Made by a program: the position numbers and the translations under genes. Of a stretch of 64,000 bases of DNA, positions 37,101 through 48,980 are shown piece by piece. Under the pieces are notes generated by a model that saw only the letters and a program-made list of their open reading frames with translations, made no database searches and had not been told where the DNA came from. The DNA is from Haemonchus contortus (taxonomy: Eukaryota > Nematoda > Chromadorea > Rhabditida > Trichostrongylidae): assembly GCA_000469685.2 (NCBI GenBank), contig LS997565.1, forward strand, positions 29,333,145 to 29,397,144, given 5' to 3'. The stretch's first letter is position 1. The number at the start of each line of letters is the position of its first letter.

Positions 37101-38874
37101 ATGTGATGTATCTGCAAGAGGTGCCGCAAGGTTTCCTCGTTCACCCCAGCTGCACTTCGCGATGTACGATTGCAACGAGAATGGCTTTTTGTGTGAATAC
37201 GTTTCTAGGCGCCAATGTACAGGCTCATCCCTACTCACGACAGACTGTGTGGGTACAGGGAATGCAGTGGGCAACGGCAAGCACGCTATGAGTACCTCTT
37301 TCGTAACAACAACGGCAACTAATACGGTTTGTTCGAGATGCAATGAACTTGGACCGCTGCTTATCGAGTTTAGGAAGTTCACTGAGGAACCTGTCTGAAC
37401 TGCTCTTGCAGTCATGCGTTTGTCTGAAAAGCGCAGTTCTACCCGAACTAATATCTTAATGACCAAGATCAATGAATCGAGTCAGCATCAATTTTAGTTG
37501 CCATTTTGAATACTTCAGAGCAATCTGGCAGCTTTTTTCGAAACAGCGGCTTCGAAGAAGAACTGAACTGCACTTTCTTCGACATTATTTCTGTTCCGTC
37601 GCGGCGTCACCCAATAATTCATCATACTGTTTTGCGACGAACAGACATCATTTTCTTATATGCAAACAGCGGGAAACTACGTAAAACAGGGCTAGGCCAT
37701 ATCAGGAAAAAGAGCCACTTTATAAACGTGAACGATAGATGAAGCCATCTTTTTAAGATGGCGCTTATTGGAAGTTGAGTGCAGCGTATATAGGATATTC
37801 GTGGATATTCTTTCGACCTTTCGTTGATCGTGTCGTCAAGAGAAATTAAGAGGAACCCTATACAGCGGCAGTCAGCATATGCAGGTACAAAAGGAACGTA
37901 GGATAATGAAACATCGAAAACCTTCCATGCCCAGTGATGAAGACGCTGAGCAGAGCTGTGCCGACGGAGTTGCACTATTGTAACGCAATATGAGACCGAA
38001 ATAACGGGGAGGCCGCCTGCTGACTAAGGGACAACCTTTGAATCGAAATATCGTCTCACATCTGTAGTGACCAAGCTCGAGAGCATTTGGTGACTGCAAC
38101 TGAAAAAGTGAGGCTAACAAAGGAGGACAAAGACTACTGTGGGAACTTGGTACCCCTTCGAGTTGAGCTCTACAGCGTCTGCAGAGAATTCACAACATGG
38201 ACAACTGAGCGTCAGTTCAATCACGAAAAGGACAAAAATCGCCAGCTCAGCGCTTCACAATCTTTATTGCCATTTTTTTTGAGTAGCACCCCGACGCTGT
38301 TAGGATTTGGATAGTTCACAAATTCGGCTGTCATAAGTAAACAACAACATGAACTCATTCTGTAAACACGTAGGCAACTAGTATGAGCAAATGGGATGGA
38401 TCAGGGTTGCTAATTGACTGCTGATATTGTGGAACAGATACCATGACCTACGCAGAAAACACCGCAAAAGAGCTGAATACGTTGTAATTGTATACAGATG
38501 TGGGAATACGGGGGTAAATAACAATTTGAACAAAACAAAGAACTATCGATTACACTCTATCGACCTGAATAGGAAGGGTAGAGTCCATCTGGAAGCTCTT
38601 CCTTAGCAAACGAAAACTAAAATGTGAAGCGGTAGAGGGATGGAACTTGATGCGGGGCTAATCTGCGCGGCAGCTCGAACTGAATGGAAGGGGTCAGCTA
38701 ATCAGCAAATCTAGTGCAATCCCATTAGCGGCTTTCTGCCTAATGAATGAGCTCCTTTTGGCTATAACCTAGTCATCTAGAGAACTAATGCTATGTTTGG
38801 ACTCCTTTGGGACCGAAGCGATCAAATTTTCTTTTCGCTTCTTAGGGTTTCTCTATACGTAGGATTGAAGTTTG
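31125..38874. other. No gene recognised
   Basis: Nearly eight kilobases without a supported gene. A stop-to-stop plus-strand frame at about 36247-36470 is rich in Glu, Lys, Ser and Thr with GC-ending codons and could be an exon, but I find no domain or convincing splice pair. A Cys-rich plus-strand frame at 37162-37398 vaguely recalls retroelement zinc knuckles but lacks the key Cys and His. A C12 run lies at 34730-34741. Confidence 0.35.
34730..34741 (-). repeat. Poly-C tract (C12)
   Basis: Run of 12 C on the plus strand. Confidence 0.95.
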
Positions 38875-39150
38875 AATAAAAGTCTTTGACATTTATCAAT
38901 TTCATTTTTGGAATGCGCTCCCACCATTGACTTCCATCCAGAATCGCAGTCGATGGGACCTATACAATGAACTGCGGAGGTCAGACGATGTTCAAACCAG
39001 GGTTTTTATCTCCACAGACGAGTCTGGTACCACTCAACCGACTCCGGAAGGATGGAGGGGTTGTTCGGCTCGGACGGATGTCGGTCCAAGATTCGATCTC
39101 CAGACTAATCGTTTGTGATAGTGCCACTTACCGTTACGTAACCTCCGCCC
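38875..39150 (-). mobile_element. tRNA-derived SINE, copy 5, strongly diverged
   Basis: Minus-strand copy. The head begins GGGCGGAGGTTACGTAACGG at 39150 and the B box is degraded (AGATCGAATCTTGG). Body words such as CCTCCATCCTTCCGGAGTCGG and GGTACCAGACTCGTCTGTGG are still visible. The tail is eroded. It is the most diverged full-length member seen here. Confidence 0.7.
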
Positions 39151-42100
39151 TAAGATTATATCTGAAAGACGAGTGATGTACCGGAATGTAGAACAATGTC
39201 ACGCCGTTCTTTTTTCAAAATTGATTTATTATATTTTCTAGAACATTCTATATTTTTATGATATACTGTACTATTGGTGAAATATTTATCTACACCGCAA
39301 GCGACGTATTTGGCTCCAAAGAATATTTTGCTTCAGATTGAAATTCTCGCTTGAAAGTGTCATAGACTGTCAATTTGCAAGGTACGAGAGATCATCAAGA
39401 GACCAATCGTTTTCCTGATCACTACCTGTTACTGGCACCACATTATGTATATCACTCCCCTATGCTTTTTATTCATGACTGGTATTTCACTAGGAACATG
39501 AAGATTGCCAGCTGAGCCATGCAACATACCCGACGGTTTCTACTGGAGGCAACGATGAACCTGTAGATGTTAAAAAAGCGAGGAAAAAGAGTATCGATCA
39601 AACTGCAGCGATTTACAAGTAATCAGAAGAAAATAGATTTCGAAAACAGCTCTCATTCTTGTCGACTTACAGCATTACTACGGGGTGGGTCTGGAATTCG
39701 GCCTGTATCACAATTACTGGAGGAGAGACATATATTAGGGGACGGTGGAAAAAGAGAGCCTCCCCCCCCCCCCCCCCCCCCTCTTCCGCAGTGCTAGTTT
39801 TCTGTCAAAACACGGAAGTGAGAAAGTAAAGTCTGATTCGGAAAAATCGACATTGCACCAAAATGTGACGGGAAAACAAAATTTGAGTGAGGTGGTGTAA
39901 CCTTTTGGATAAGACAGTATTGGGCTGTTCAGAATAGGTCGCGGTTGAGAAAACGAATTGTCAGTGATTGCTTCCTCGCAATGACAAAATGAAGGGCGAG
40001 TTGGTTGCACGTTTGGCTAGTTTTCGTGGACTCTCTTGACTTCGAATCTTGATTTTCGCGAACCTGAAGTTCAACCTAGATCGTAGCAAGCAACAAAATA
40101 TAACAACTTCCTATAGAGGTGAGTGCCTTACAAATGGTATACAGCACGATTTGAGGCTATAGAAACTCATTGGGAAATATCGGTTTGAGAAAAAGGACAT
40201 GAGTTGTCTAACACCACCATTATTTCGATCAATGGTCAGCTGAATCGCCTATGTCAAATTGTAACTTCCATAACAATTACGACCTCTTATGGGTCGATAG
40301 TTTTTCTTCTCAATTATCTACAACCGATATCATAGGCTCAACGTTCTCGTCAACTTATGTTCGTTTAACTGGTCCCCTAATCTAGATCGGATGATTTTTT
40401 TCTCGAATAGACTTAACGCATCTTGGCGGAAACTGAACTTGAACTTCCAGTAAACTCAGCACAAAGTTTATGATGGTTTCCCTCGAGATCATTCAGTAGT
40501 TGTCTAACAAATGATAAAAATGGCAGGATAAAAACAATGATGTAAGTGACCTGCAAAGTTTATGAATACTGATAACAATGATAAACTCCGATGAAACCCA
40601 GAAAAACGCGAGACGTGCTACAGCTATAATGTCCGATTCCCTAGAAGCTTGCAAGTGAGTGAGCAAATCAGGTCTCCCTTCAATCTCGGATATCCACAAA
40701 CTATTCCTCCACTAATTTCTGCTGGAAACCTACACAGCCCTAGAGAAAAAAAGGACTCAATAGCAAGTTGGTGACTGTTGTTCATGAAAATCGAACGCAA
40801 AGCAGTGAAAATTCATTGCCTTCAAAAACTGCGCTCAGATGATGTTTCATGACAACAGAACTGAGGTTGTCAAAGAAGAGTGGAATTGGACCACAATAAT
40901 GTTGTATTATATGAGAGGAAAGGATGAGTACTACTGGTAAGGTCTCCTGACTCTGTTACAGAAAGAAAAGAAGACCGATGTGTGCCTGCTCATAATAAAT
41001 AATGATACTTTGCGCTACAGGTTTGCTCGGTGGAGGAGGATTTCAGGTAGTGTGAATAATCTGCCGCAAGCCTTCACACCAGAAAAAAAATTTAAGCTTA
41101 CACTCACGCACCGCCTACGCCATTTGACTTTACATTTTACAATTTTTGTTCTTCAAGTGGCCTTTACCACACATATTATTCGAAGCGAACTAGGAAAACA
41201 TCAACAAAGAAGACGGTATCTGTAGTGGGATGAGATGCGAGAATTTGGAGCCCAAAATCCCAGAAGGTGAAAGGTGGATGGCTGCAACCTTGTCGAAAGA
41301 ATCGAACCTGAGAGAATTGATTGGCTTCATGTGGTAGCAGGCATATAAGTCCAGTGAAGAGGGGAGACGAGAGTCTGTCAAGATATCTAACCTAACAGCT
41401 TCCACTATGGCAAGTGAAAAAACTTACCTGAGAATTGCAGTGCCACAAACTATGAGTGTGTGTAAGTCGCTCGAGAAATGGCCGACAAGTTCAAGTTTCT
41501 TCACAGGCAAAAGATGGGGTAGGTGAGAAAATTAGAATGGGAAGAGATACCAGCAATGAGCATTCTGAGAGCTATCTCTCTGCCCCATTATCGTCTCCGA
41601 TCAGTCATGTTTATTATAGGAAAAACCTTCAAACCCTTCTCCTAGACTCAATACTTAGTCGATGCCAAATCTCATTTCATAGAGATAAGATTCACAAGTT
41701 ATTGAAAAGGGAGTCTACGGCTTTCTCAATCAGTAAAGGACTATTCCATAAGTAAGTGTTACGATCTTCGACTGTTAAGGATACTCCAAAGGACAATGTC
41801 TCATGGCTGCGCTTAGGGTTGGGGCTGAGCTCAATACTTAGGCTCTCTTTTGCACTGAAATTTTCATTATTTCAATCACCGTGCACTATTTTTGGCAAAG
41901 TGTTTATTTGAGGGAAATCTATAAGGATTTTCTGGGTAAGAAGTGGGAGCGGGAACAGTCACTCAGTGTAGACAAATCCAGGTAACTTCCCCGCAAAACC
42001 ACGAGATAGAATCCGTTTCCGGGGAAGTTAATAACGACAACGTTTCCTAATAAGTGAGCAGTTTATATTCAGAAAGCAGCGCTAAGAATCATTTCACTCA

Positions 42101-42583
42101 ACTCGAACTTGTAAAACAGATTGTACTTTTGCCACGGAACGAGCACCTGTACTGATCGATTTCCTTCCTACTGTATGATTTTTCAGTTACAACAAAAAAA
42201 AAACAATAATAATAATCATCACGGAATAATCAAGCAGATCAACCACGTAAGGATCCATAGGTGATCATAATATAAGAATCGTATGTGAATCGGCTATCTG
42301 GCGGAAAGTGAATACTAAAAACAATTCAATGATTACTCGAGCGGAAGCATCCTACACACAAATTACTGCAATGGCAATGGTTTGCAGCTCAGGCAGCGGT
42401 AGAAGGTCAAGGCTCTTCGTGTCGTCTCAAGGGTCCTAACGTATCACACCTTCACACTTGACATCGATGACGTCAGCGGTAATGGGATAACTAAATGGGG
42501 TAAAGTTTTATAGGTACTCCCAGTTTGACTGGTCGCGTCGCATCAATTCTACTGATGCTTTCGTCATAGTTCATATTAATGTC
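39151..42583. other. No gene recognised
   Basis: AT-rich sequence with short frames lacking domains and no repeat shared with other parts of the window, apart from a C20 tract. No reverse transcriptase motifs 5' of the CR1-like fragment could be found, so that LINE copy is truncated close to 42584. Confidence 0.4.
39762..39781 (-). repeat. Poly-C tract (C20)
   Basis: Second run of exactly 20 C on the plus strand in this window (compare 28142-28161), preceded by purine-rich sequence. Confidence 0.95.
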
Positions 42584-43477
42584 TTGAGTAATCAAAACCA
42601 CAAAAAATTCAATCAAAAATCCCTTAGCTCTCAGATGTCAAAGGAGAAATCTCGTTCTGTTGCTCTTCATCTTGAGAAAATGCGAATATGGGCATCCAAC
42701 TGGGATATTCCCTTAAATCTGAGTAAATGCTTGGTGATGCATTTCGGGAACTCTGCTGCTAATGACTACGTTGTAAATGGAATAAGCCTACCAATTTGTG
42801 ACTCAACTAAAGACCTTGGAATTATTTTTGATACCACACTCAAGTTTTCTGAGCAGATCGATGAGGCTGTAAAAAAAGCATTCGTCGCCATGTTCGCGTT
42901 AATGAGGAATATCAGATGTTCGGATCCGACCATACTGCTTCGTCTTTACAAAACTTATGTGTTACCCTATCTAGAGTATTGCGCGCAGGTTTGGAGCCCG
43001 TCTCACAAAAAAGATATTGTCAAGATAGAACGAGTCCAACAAGTGTTTACATGTATTCTTTGGTATAGGTCTACACCTTGGGTAAGCCGGCTCCGTCCAC
43101 CCTTATACGGCGCACGCCTCAAACGTTTTTCTCTCGAGTCCTTGCAATAATGACGGGTAGCGGCTGACCTTGTGTTCTGCCTTAGGGTACTTCGAAAAAA
43201 AGTGAAGCTGCGTGCTAGTGAGTACTGGTGTCTCAGACCCACAAATGGAAGGTTGGGTGGGTTCAACGCCCACCATGCCAAAATTCGTCCCAGACAGCAC
43301 TTTGATGTTCAACAATTTTTTCTATCGTTGCGCGAGATGGCTCGAACTGCTCTTCCAGCTGAGGTGCTACAGGCACCCAGCAGCAAAATATTCAGTAAAA
43401 GGCTCAGCAAGGTCGATTTATTGCGAACTTTGCGTATTCCAGAGTATATCTACAATAACACTCTCTTGCTATTTTGA
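42584..43477 (+). pseudogene. CR1-like LINE reverse transcriptase, C-terminal part, frameshifted
   Basis: A 188-codon open frame (42584-43150) matches the region after the catalytic YADD motif of CR1/Jockey-type reverse transcriptases: LHLEKMRIWASNWDIPLNLS with KCLVMHFGNS, then TKDLGIIFDTTLKFSEQID, then LRLYKTYVLPYLEYCAQVWS with PSHKKDIVKIERVQQVFT. A frameshift near 43150 is followed by VLRKKVKLRASEYW and, after another shift, LPAEVLQAPSSKIFSKRLS. The fingers and palm with the catalytic aspartates are absent, so it cannot be active. The CR1 clade is my inference from the WSPSHKKDI..IE.VQ..FT signature. Near its end, LRTLRIPE is encoded twice, at about 43424 and 43578. Confidence 0.82.
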
Positions 43478-44365
43478 AGCAATAACTGCATTGGTGTTCA
43501 CCCTACAGGTTATCGCCATTCGTACTTGCGACGGGCATTCCATAGTATTGATGACATGTGAATGAATTTCATAATCTTTGAGAACTTTACGGATTCCTGA
43601 ATTCTATACAATGATTCCTCCTTTCTATTCACAGGCATCCACAGGCTATTTGTCCATGCCCCTTCTCTCCTTTTCTCCTTACTCGAGAATCATCCAGAAC
43701 TTCAATGTCTACTCTGTGTTACTTTCATTGAATCTGCGGTTATCTAAGTTCATACTTGTTCGAGTGAATGCCTGCTTGCTATTCCCAATTCCAATTAATC
43801 CACCCGCATTTCATCTCCTTCTATTTTTTTTCTCGAAGTAGGTGGGATGCGATGCAGAACATATCTTGTTTCGTCGGGCCGTGGGCTTTAGTTGTGGGTT
43901 CTAGTTGTTTCAGGATCCTTCGGTTCGATGAACCCACTCGTTTGAGGTCCCCCTTGGTCTGCTCGCCCGGGGTTCCGGACGAATTCGTTCGTAACGGACT
44001 AAGTTGTCAGCAAGCCTCGGTTCTTCTGTCGCTTCGTGTCGTCTGGGCCAAGGACCAGGATCTTGCGGGGAGATCACTCACCTGCTTGACAGGGGAAAGC
44101 AACCTCGTTCTCACAATGAAATGCCCTAGCTCATCTTTCGTTCCCATTGATGTCAGGTCATACTAATCCCTCTGCTTCTCTCATCGCTACTCTAGTTCTA
44201 TCCTTTTTACCTTTTTTTACCTTTTTACTTGGTTTTGTTATTGCACGCTTCTCTTTTGCCTTGCTTATGATCAATTTTCCATAAGTTTCTAGCTTCCAGT
44301 TTCTTTTTGTCTATGTGATTGATGGGCACACCCTGGAGGTGTACTCAAATGAATAAAATAATCAT
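42584..44365 (+). mobile_element. 5'-truncated CR1-like LINE with 3' untranslated region
   Basis: The segment combines the degenerate reverse transcriptase C-terminus at 42584-43477 with a following pyrimidine-rich 3' region (T-rich around 44190-44320), closing with GGGCACACCCTGGAGGTG and an AT-rich end containing AATAAAATAATCATTCATC. The 5' part of the element is missing, as usual for target-primed reverse transcription. The 3' boundary is inferred from the AT-rich tail and is uncertain by some tens of bases; a mariner sits about 100 bp further on. Confidence 0.65.
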
Positions 44366-44468
44366 TCATCAGAAATTCAACTGCAGTCAATAGAAGCCTT
44401 GAATTGTACTCAGATGTTGTCGGGTAATACCAACCGTTATCACATGACCTTCCTACTGGTGGAACTTA

Positions 44469-44497
44469 TTAGGGTGTCCCAAAAGTTTTGAGAAAAT
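44469..44497 (+). repeat. Left terminal inverted repeat of the mariner
   Basis: 29 bp, preceded by the TA target duplication; mirrors 45713-45741 with a single mismatch (TTTTGAG here, TTTCGAG in the reverse complement of the other end). Confidence 0.95.
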
Positions 44498-44515
44498 TTT
44501 GGTCATGTATTTCGC

Positions 44516-45666
44516 AACCATGCTGCGCAAGAAAGCGCCGAGGCAGAGCCACGGAGAAAAGGTCAGTAAGAGGTCACGCTTAGCAGATCATCATAACAAG
44601 AGAACAGTATTGCACTTTATCTTTGGAAGTGAGTTATCAACATTTGAATTATTTTCGACTGACACGACTACAGGCGACTTCTGCTTCATTACTACCGATC
44701 TGGTCACTCCGCCAATCAAGAGCGGAATGAATTGCAGTCATCGATGGGCAGTACTGCATCATCCCTCGCCACCTACTATAGGTGGTACGGCCGCCTCTCT
44801 AGAGAGAGTTTCACTTCGACGAAGTGCCACAGAGCGGACGTCCACGTTCCACCAAGACCGAAATTGTCTTAGCCTCCGTCCAAAGCAATCCTTCTCAAAG
44901 CTTGAGAGGAATGGAGAGGACGACTTCTGCTCCCCGTTCCACCACCCACGACATCCTACGCAGACGTCGCTTTCGCGCAGCAATTCTTGCAATTATCCCC
45001 CACACCTTGACTGAGAGCGAGCGTCAGGTGCGGGTCGATGTGTGTCGGAAGCTACTCGACCGCAAGCGAACGGTGGATTGGACGAGCTTCATCATCGCTC
45101 AGGATGAGAAGTGGGTTCCTTATGATAATCCATACAGGAAGTTGCAGTGGCTACCAATCGTCATAAGGTCAAAAGCCGTTGCCAAGCGTGGGGCACACGT
45201 CGAAAAGAATACGATCTCGTTCTTCTTATGCTCCGCCGGCTTTTTCTACTATGAGATCCTACCTGAGGGTACTGCTGTGACTGTAAGGTTATTCTGCGAG
45301 CAGCTGCGGGAGATGGTGTCTAGAGCCCCGGTTTCACACCGACTGCAGGGAAAGTTTCTGATTTTGATGAGTCCCGCTCGACCACATCACGCTAGGGCGA
45401 CGGCTGAGGAGCTGGAAAGGCTTGGGATTACCTGGCTGCCCCACCCCCCACATTCACCTGATCTTAGTCCTTGTGACTACCATGCCTTCAGAAGCCTGGG
45501 GGCCTACACGAAAGGGAAAAAATTCAACAATCGTCAGGAGGTCAAACATGCAGAGGATGAATGGGTCGCTTCACGCCCTTCTTCTTTCTGGATGAATGGC
45601 ATCAGTGCTCTGCCCAGTCGATGGAGGGACGTCGCGGCTAAAGAGGGCCACTATCTCGATTACTGA
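44516..45666 (+). pseudogene. mariner transposase, broken N-terminus and missing catalytic aspartate
   Basis: The largest frame starts at 44824 (280 codons). It covers the hinge and DDE domain: VPQSGRPRSTKTE, then IIAQDEKWVPYDNPYRKLQW, where residue 94 is the first catalytic Asp, then LMSPARPHHA and PHSPDLSPCDYHAFRSL. In mariners the second Asp sits just before NARPH; here residue 183 is Ser, so the triad is D94, S183, D218. The 34 residues between 183 and 218 confirm DD34D. The N-terminal helix-turn-helix part lies upstream in other frames (VLHFIFGSELSTFE near 44615; FHFDEVPQSGRP preceded by an in-frame TAG). With frameshifts, a stop and a lost catalytic residue the protein cannot transpose. 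Full-length relatives have about 340-350 residues. Confidence 0.92.
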
Positions 45667-45712
45667 TCTCACCTTTTTGTTGTAGTATTTTTGTGTTGAA
45701 CAAACCAAATAG

Positions 45713-45741
45713 ATTTTCTCGAAACTTTTGGGACACCCTAA
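45713..45741 (-). repeat. Right terminal inverted repeat of the mariner
   Basis: 29 bp ending CACCCTAA, followed by the TA target duplication at 45742-45743; partner of 44469-44497. Confidence 0.95.
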
Positions 45742-45749
45742 TATTTTTT

Positions 45750-46060
45750 TAAGCAGTATAGCACCAGCAAATCATCAGCTTAGAATCCTAAATTATTGGC
45801 TGTCGTATAAGTTTTGCCGCAAACGACATCGAAACTAGTGGAAACCGTGATCCTTTAATGAGTCACATACTTTGTTGGGTTGCGTTCGTTAGTTTTAGCA
45901 AAAAGTAAGAACAAAATTTTCATCTTCTTATAGTGTAGTGCCTTTTAACAGTCCCCATCACTGCAGTCACCCATCTCATAGGATGAAGCATATTAAAGGG
46001 TCAAAGCTGGATCGGAAGTACCAAAGATTCTGGGACTTAAATGGTAAATGGCTCTAGTTC
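45750..46060 (-). mobile_element. Diverged tail segment of the HINE-like repeat family
   Basis: Reads on the minus strand like the tail of the elements at 58.9-59.4 and 60.2-60.6 kb. Matching blocks include the counterparts of ATCCTTTAATGAGTCACATA, TTTGTTGGGTTGCG, GTAAGAACAAAATTTTCATC and AGGGTCAAAGCTGGATC in the same order and spacing. It starts directly beside the mariner right end, so the mariner may have inserted in or next to it. No microsatellite head or core unit is recognisable here. Confidence 0.6.
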
Positions 46061-46289
46061 AAAAGCTCTTTATGAGCTCTCAGATGGCCATTACAAGCTC
46101 CTGTCACGAAACGTTCAACCCGAGGGGCTTTACAAACTTAGTGGCTCTATCTTCCTTTGGCTCCATGTCAGCCGTCATCGCATGCTATCAGCCTTTGTCA
46201 CCCATCACCTATTATTCCATACACATCCACCCCATCTACCAAAGATAATCCTCTACTGTTAATACATAGTTTGTTATAGACTTAGTAGC

Positions 46290-48980
46290 CGCCTCCTATG
46301 GTTCGTTATCAGTGCCCGACAATTGCTATCTATCCTTGTCAGCTAACATCTACAGTCCCTTTTAACCCACACCGTCTGCTGAAGTGCCAAGGCTCCACCG
46401 ACAACATGAAGGAGGTAACGGATACTGCGGCTCTCGCCTTCTGCGGCTCGGTGTTCTTAAGTCAAGCGAGAGCTTATCTTGACCAACTTGTGTCGGTCCG
46501 CCCGAGGTCGCTGTTGAATTCTCTCTTCACGCGTTAAATTGCGCACAGCAAGCCTTAGTATCAAACAGAGAGGAGGCGTCCTGTCGCCTGCCACACGCTT
46601 TTGTTACTACCATCAGATGTCGGCTTCCATAGTCCAAAATCTCTTTACTTTTTCTGACAAAGCAGTGTTGAGACTCCAGGGGACAGGTTTGCTAAAACAG
46701 CAATAGAACAGCTGACGAAGTAGAGCTCGATGAGTTTCACGGTCTACTTGGGGAGATCATGCCCAACGAAAAGCCCCTCATTAAGTTCGTTGTTGGAGAT
46801 TTCTCGGAGAGGAAGATTTCGGAATCGGGAAGTTCGGAATGGGGACAAGATCAGAAACAGTTTACCTTAACTCCTGTCCGGGGCTCGACTCTCTCATGGG
46901 GAATCTTTCTTCCAGAAAAAAGAACATCGTCGCTGGACAAGGGAGTCTCCTAGCGGTACAACCCTCTATTCTGGACCACGTATCAACGAACAGAAAGTGG
47001 TGCTTACTACATGGATGTTAATGCGATGTCAGCTTTCTGCAGTGTTTTTGATCATCCGCCACGCTAAGATCAGATTCAGTCACAAACCCTAAAAGATCTC
47101 TCAACATAGCACCAAGAGCTTGAAGCATGTCGTGCACGACGGAGATTCCTGAATGGCGCCTAGTCCCGATATGTCTGGCACGTCATGAATGACCCGACCG
47201 ATGACTACGATACGGGTTCTCCTCACTTGTGCTGAACAGACCAAGCTTCCTCGAGTGAATACCTCCGCTTGCATTTCTTCGAAGGAACTTTTCAGGACAA
47301 GAAAAAAATTGAGGCTTGTCCAGAACGCTACACGTCTTGGAAGGCCACAAGCAAATATCAGCTGCAGACAAGCAGTGCGGCGAGACCTTCAGCTATACAG
47401 GGGGAGGAAGCTATTGGAGGCAGCCTTGAACAGAACTAGTCTAGGTAAAAAGTCTTCGATATCTTCAGGATCACAATGTTCCATTTCTGAGTTTGTAGAA
47501 TGCGGACGGGATACTTACAACCTCGAGATTTGAGATGGAGGAAGCTACATAGAGGTCTTACACCAACTAATCTACGACACACGTGCGAAAAAAAATCTTT
47601 GGCGGGAAACTCCTCGGATCCTTCCTTCGGAGGTGACAGTTGCGATTGCGAGCATGAAAAGGAGCACTACTCCAGGTCCCGACAAGAGCTCAGCCGATCT
47701 TCTCCGTGCAGATGGTCACGAACTTCATAGGCTTCTCGCAATACACATGATCACCTACCTCCAAAACGAGAAGATCTCCAATCAGTGGAGGAGCTTGCGG
47801 ATGGTCATTCTTCACAGGAATGGAGATGATCTTCGTTGCCGCTCATGGAGCTTGTTGAGTGTGTTTTACAAGCTGTTCACAAAAGATCATTCTAACCTGC
47901 ATATCGCGAGAAGCTGATTGGATGAAGCTCAACCTGTAGGGCAGACCGGATCCCGGAGATTCAGCTGACCACATCCAACGGTAGTTGTAGTCGAAGTGTG
48001 TCGAGAATTCGAATGCTTCTCGTCCTTACCTTTGTTGACCATGAAAAAGCTTTTGACAGCGTCGAAAAAATGCGGTCCTGTAAGCACTAATTGAACAAGA
48101 CGTTGTCCCTCCCTATATAAGAACACTAGCTAACTGCAGTAGTCGTTGCAGCGCGACAGTGAAACTGTTTCATTGACCTTTCGCCATTCCCATAAAGAAG
48201 GGTGTGACAAGGCGATACTCTCTCGCTGAGCTGTTCATAGCCGCGCTGCAGCGGGCTATGAAGCCGCTAAAGTGAGACGAAAAGGACAAGATAGACGGTT
48301 AATCTCAAATCTCCGATTTGCGGACGACATCGATCTCTTTCTGAGCAGCGTTGCAAGAGCTGAGACTCTGCTTGCCAAAAACAATGAAGTAGAGAACAAG
48401 ATGGGGCTGCAAATCAACCAAACAAAGACACAATTCATGAATAATGCTTAGGCTGGCAAAGTCAAATCAAGACCGGTGGTGCACCTATGAAGGAGACCTC
48501 GTAGACACAAAGGAAGAAATATTGAGACGGCAGAAAGCAGCATGAGCAGCCTTCGCCCCCTGAAAGGAGTCCCCAACCATCTGGCTGATCCGAAACTTCG
48601 CGACAATCTATTCCTATTTTTATTCTCGCTCTGTTGGGGGTCGGAGACTTGGGTGACAAATGCATCAAGGGCTTTGAGCATAAGTCACAGAACACCCGAG
48701 TAATTTCTTTCGTGATTCAACCGGCTCACTCGAATCGAGCCGGACTCCGCAGCCCCGATTTGCGCAGAATGTCTCACCTACACAATCTAGTGGAATACAT
48801 GAAAAACGCCAAACTTCGATGGGCCGGTCATGTCATAAGAAGAGATGGGGACAAATGGACAAGAAGAACAGGCGAGGGGGCTCGCGTAGGAACGTTGAGG
48901 AACTGAGGGTAGGCCTGCACTGGATTGGGGGCTTGTCAATCAAATAGTACAGCTGCGAATGCAGCTAAACGATTCCTCAC
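46290..48980 (+). pseudogene. RTE-type LINE polyprotein, nearly full length, many frameshifts and stops
   Basis: A single LINE open frame of the RTE type, present in order but shattered. The endonuclease part holds NEKPLIKFVVGDFSERK near 46770 (normally GDFNAK) and STNRKWCLL near 46985, with AKIRFSH after it. A connector is visible at about 47380 (RRDLQLYRGRKLLEAA). Reverse transcriptase: MKRSTTPGPDKSSADLLRAD near 47655, LLSVFYKLFTK near 47850, FVDHEKAFDSVEK near 48035 (catalytic motif A) and LRFADDIDLF near 48310 (catalytic FADD motif C). C-terminus: KLRWAGHVIRRDGDKWTRRT near 48815. RTE elements encode an AP-like endonuclease followed by a reverse transcriptase and move by target-primed reverse transcription. 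At least six frame changes make it non-functional. Similar proteins are abundant in strongylid nematodes, which supports the host inference. Confidence 0.85.

Larger units (their letters stand above)
44469..45741 (+). mobile_element. mariner DNA transposon, 1273 bp, complete ends, inactive
   Basis: Terminal inverted repeats of 29 bp differ at one position. They start TTAGGGTGTCCC and lie at 44469-44497 and 45713-45741. The element is flanked by TA on both sides (44467-44468 and 45742-45743), the standard target-site duplication of the Tc1/mariner superfamily. Length fits a mariner (about 1.3 kb). Inside is a transposase pseudogene with a DD34D spacing. The ends have drifted much less than the coding frame, so a source of active transposase acting on it recently cannot be excluded. 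Confidence 0.93.

Noticed and set aside
37162..37398. Cys-rich plus-strand frame recalling a retroelement zinc knuckle
   Set aside because: The CxxC and the essential His are missing, and no gag, protease or integrase motif lies nearby.
44499..45014. 171-codon frame in the left half of the mariner as a separate protein
   Set aside because: It is an off-frame reading over the transposase N-terminus; only a few residues match the family and the true frame is broken.
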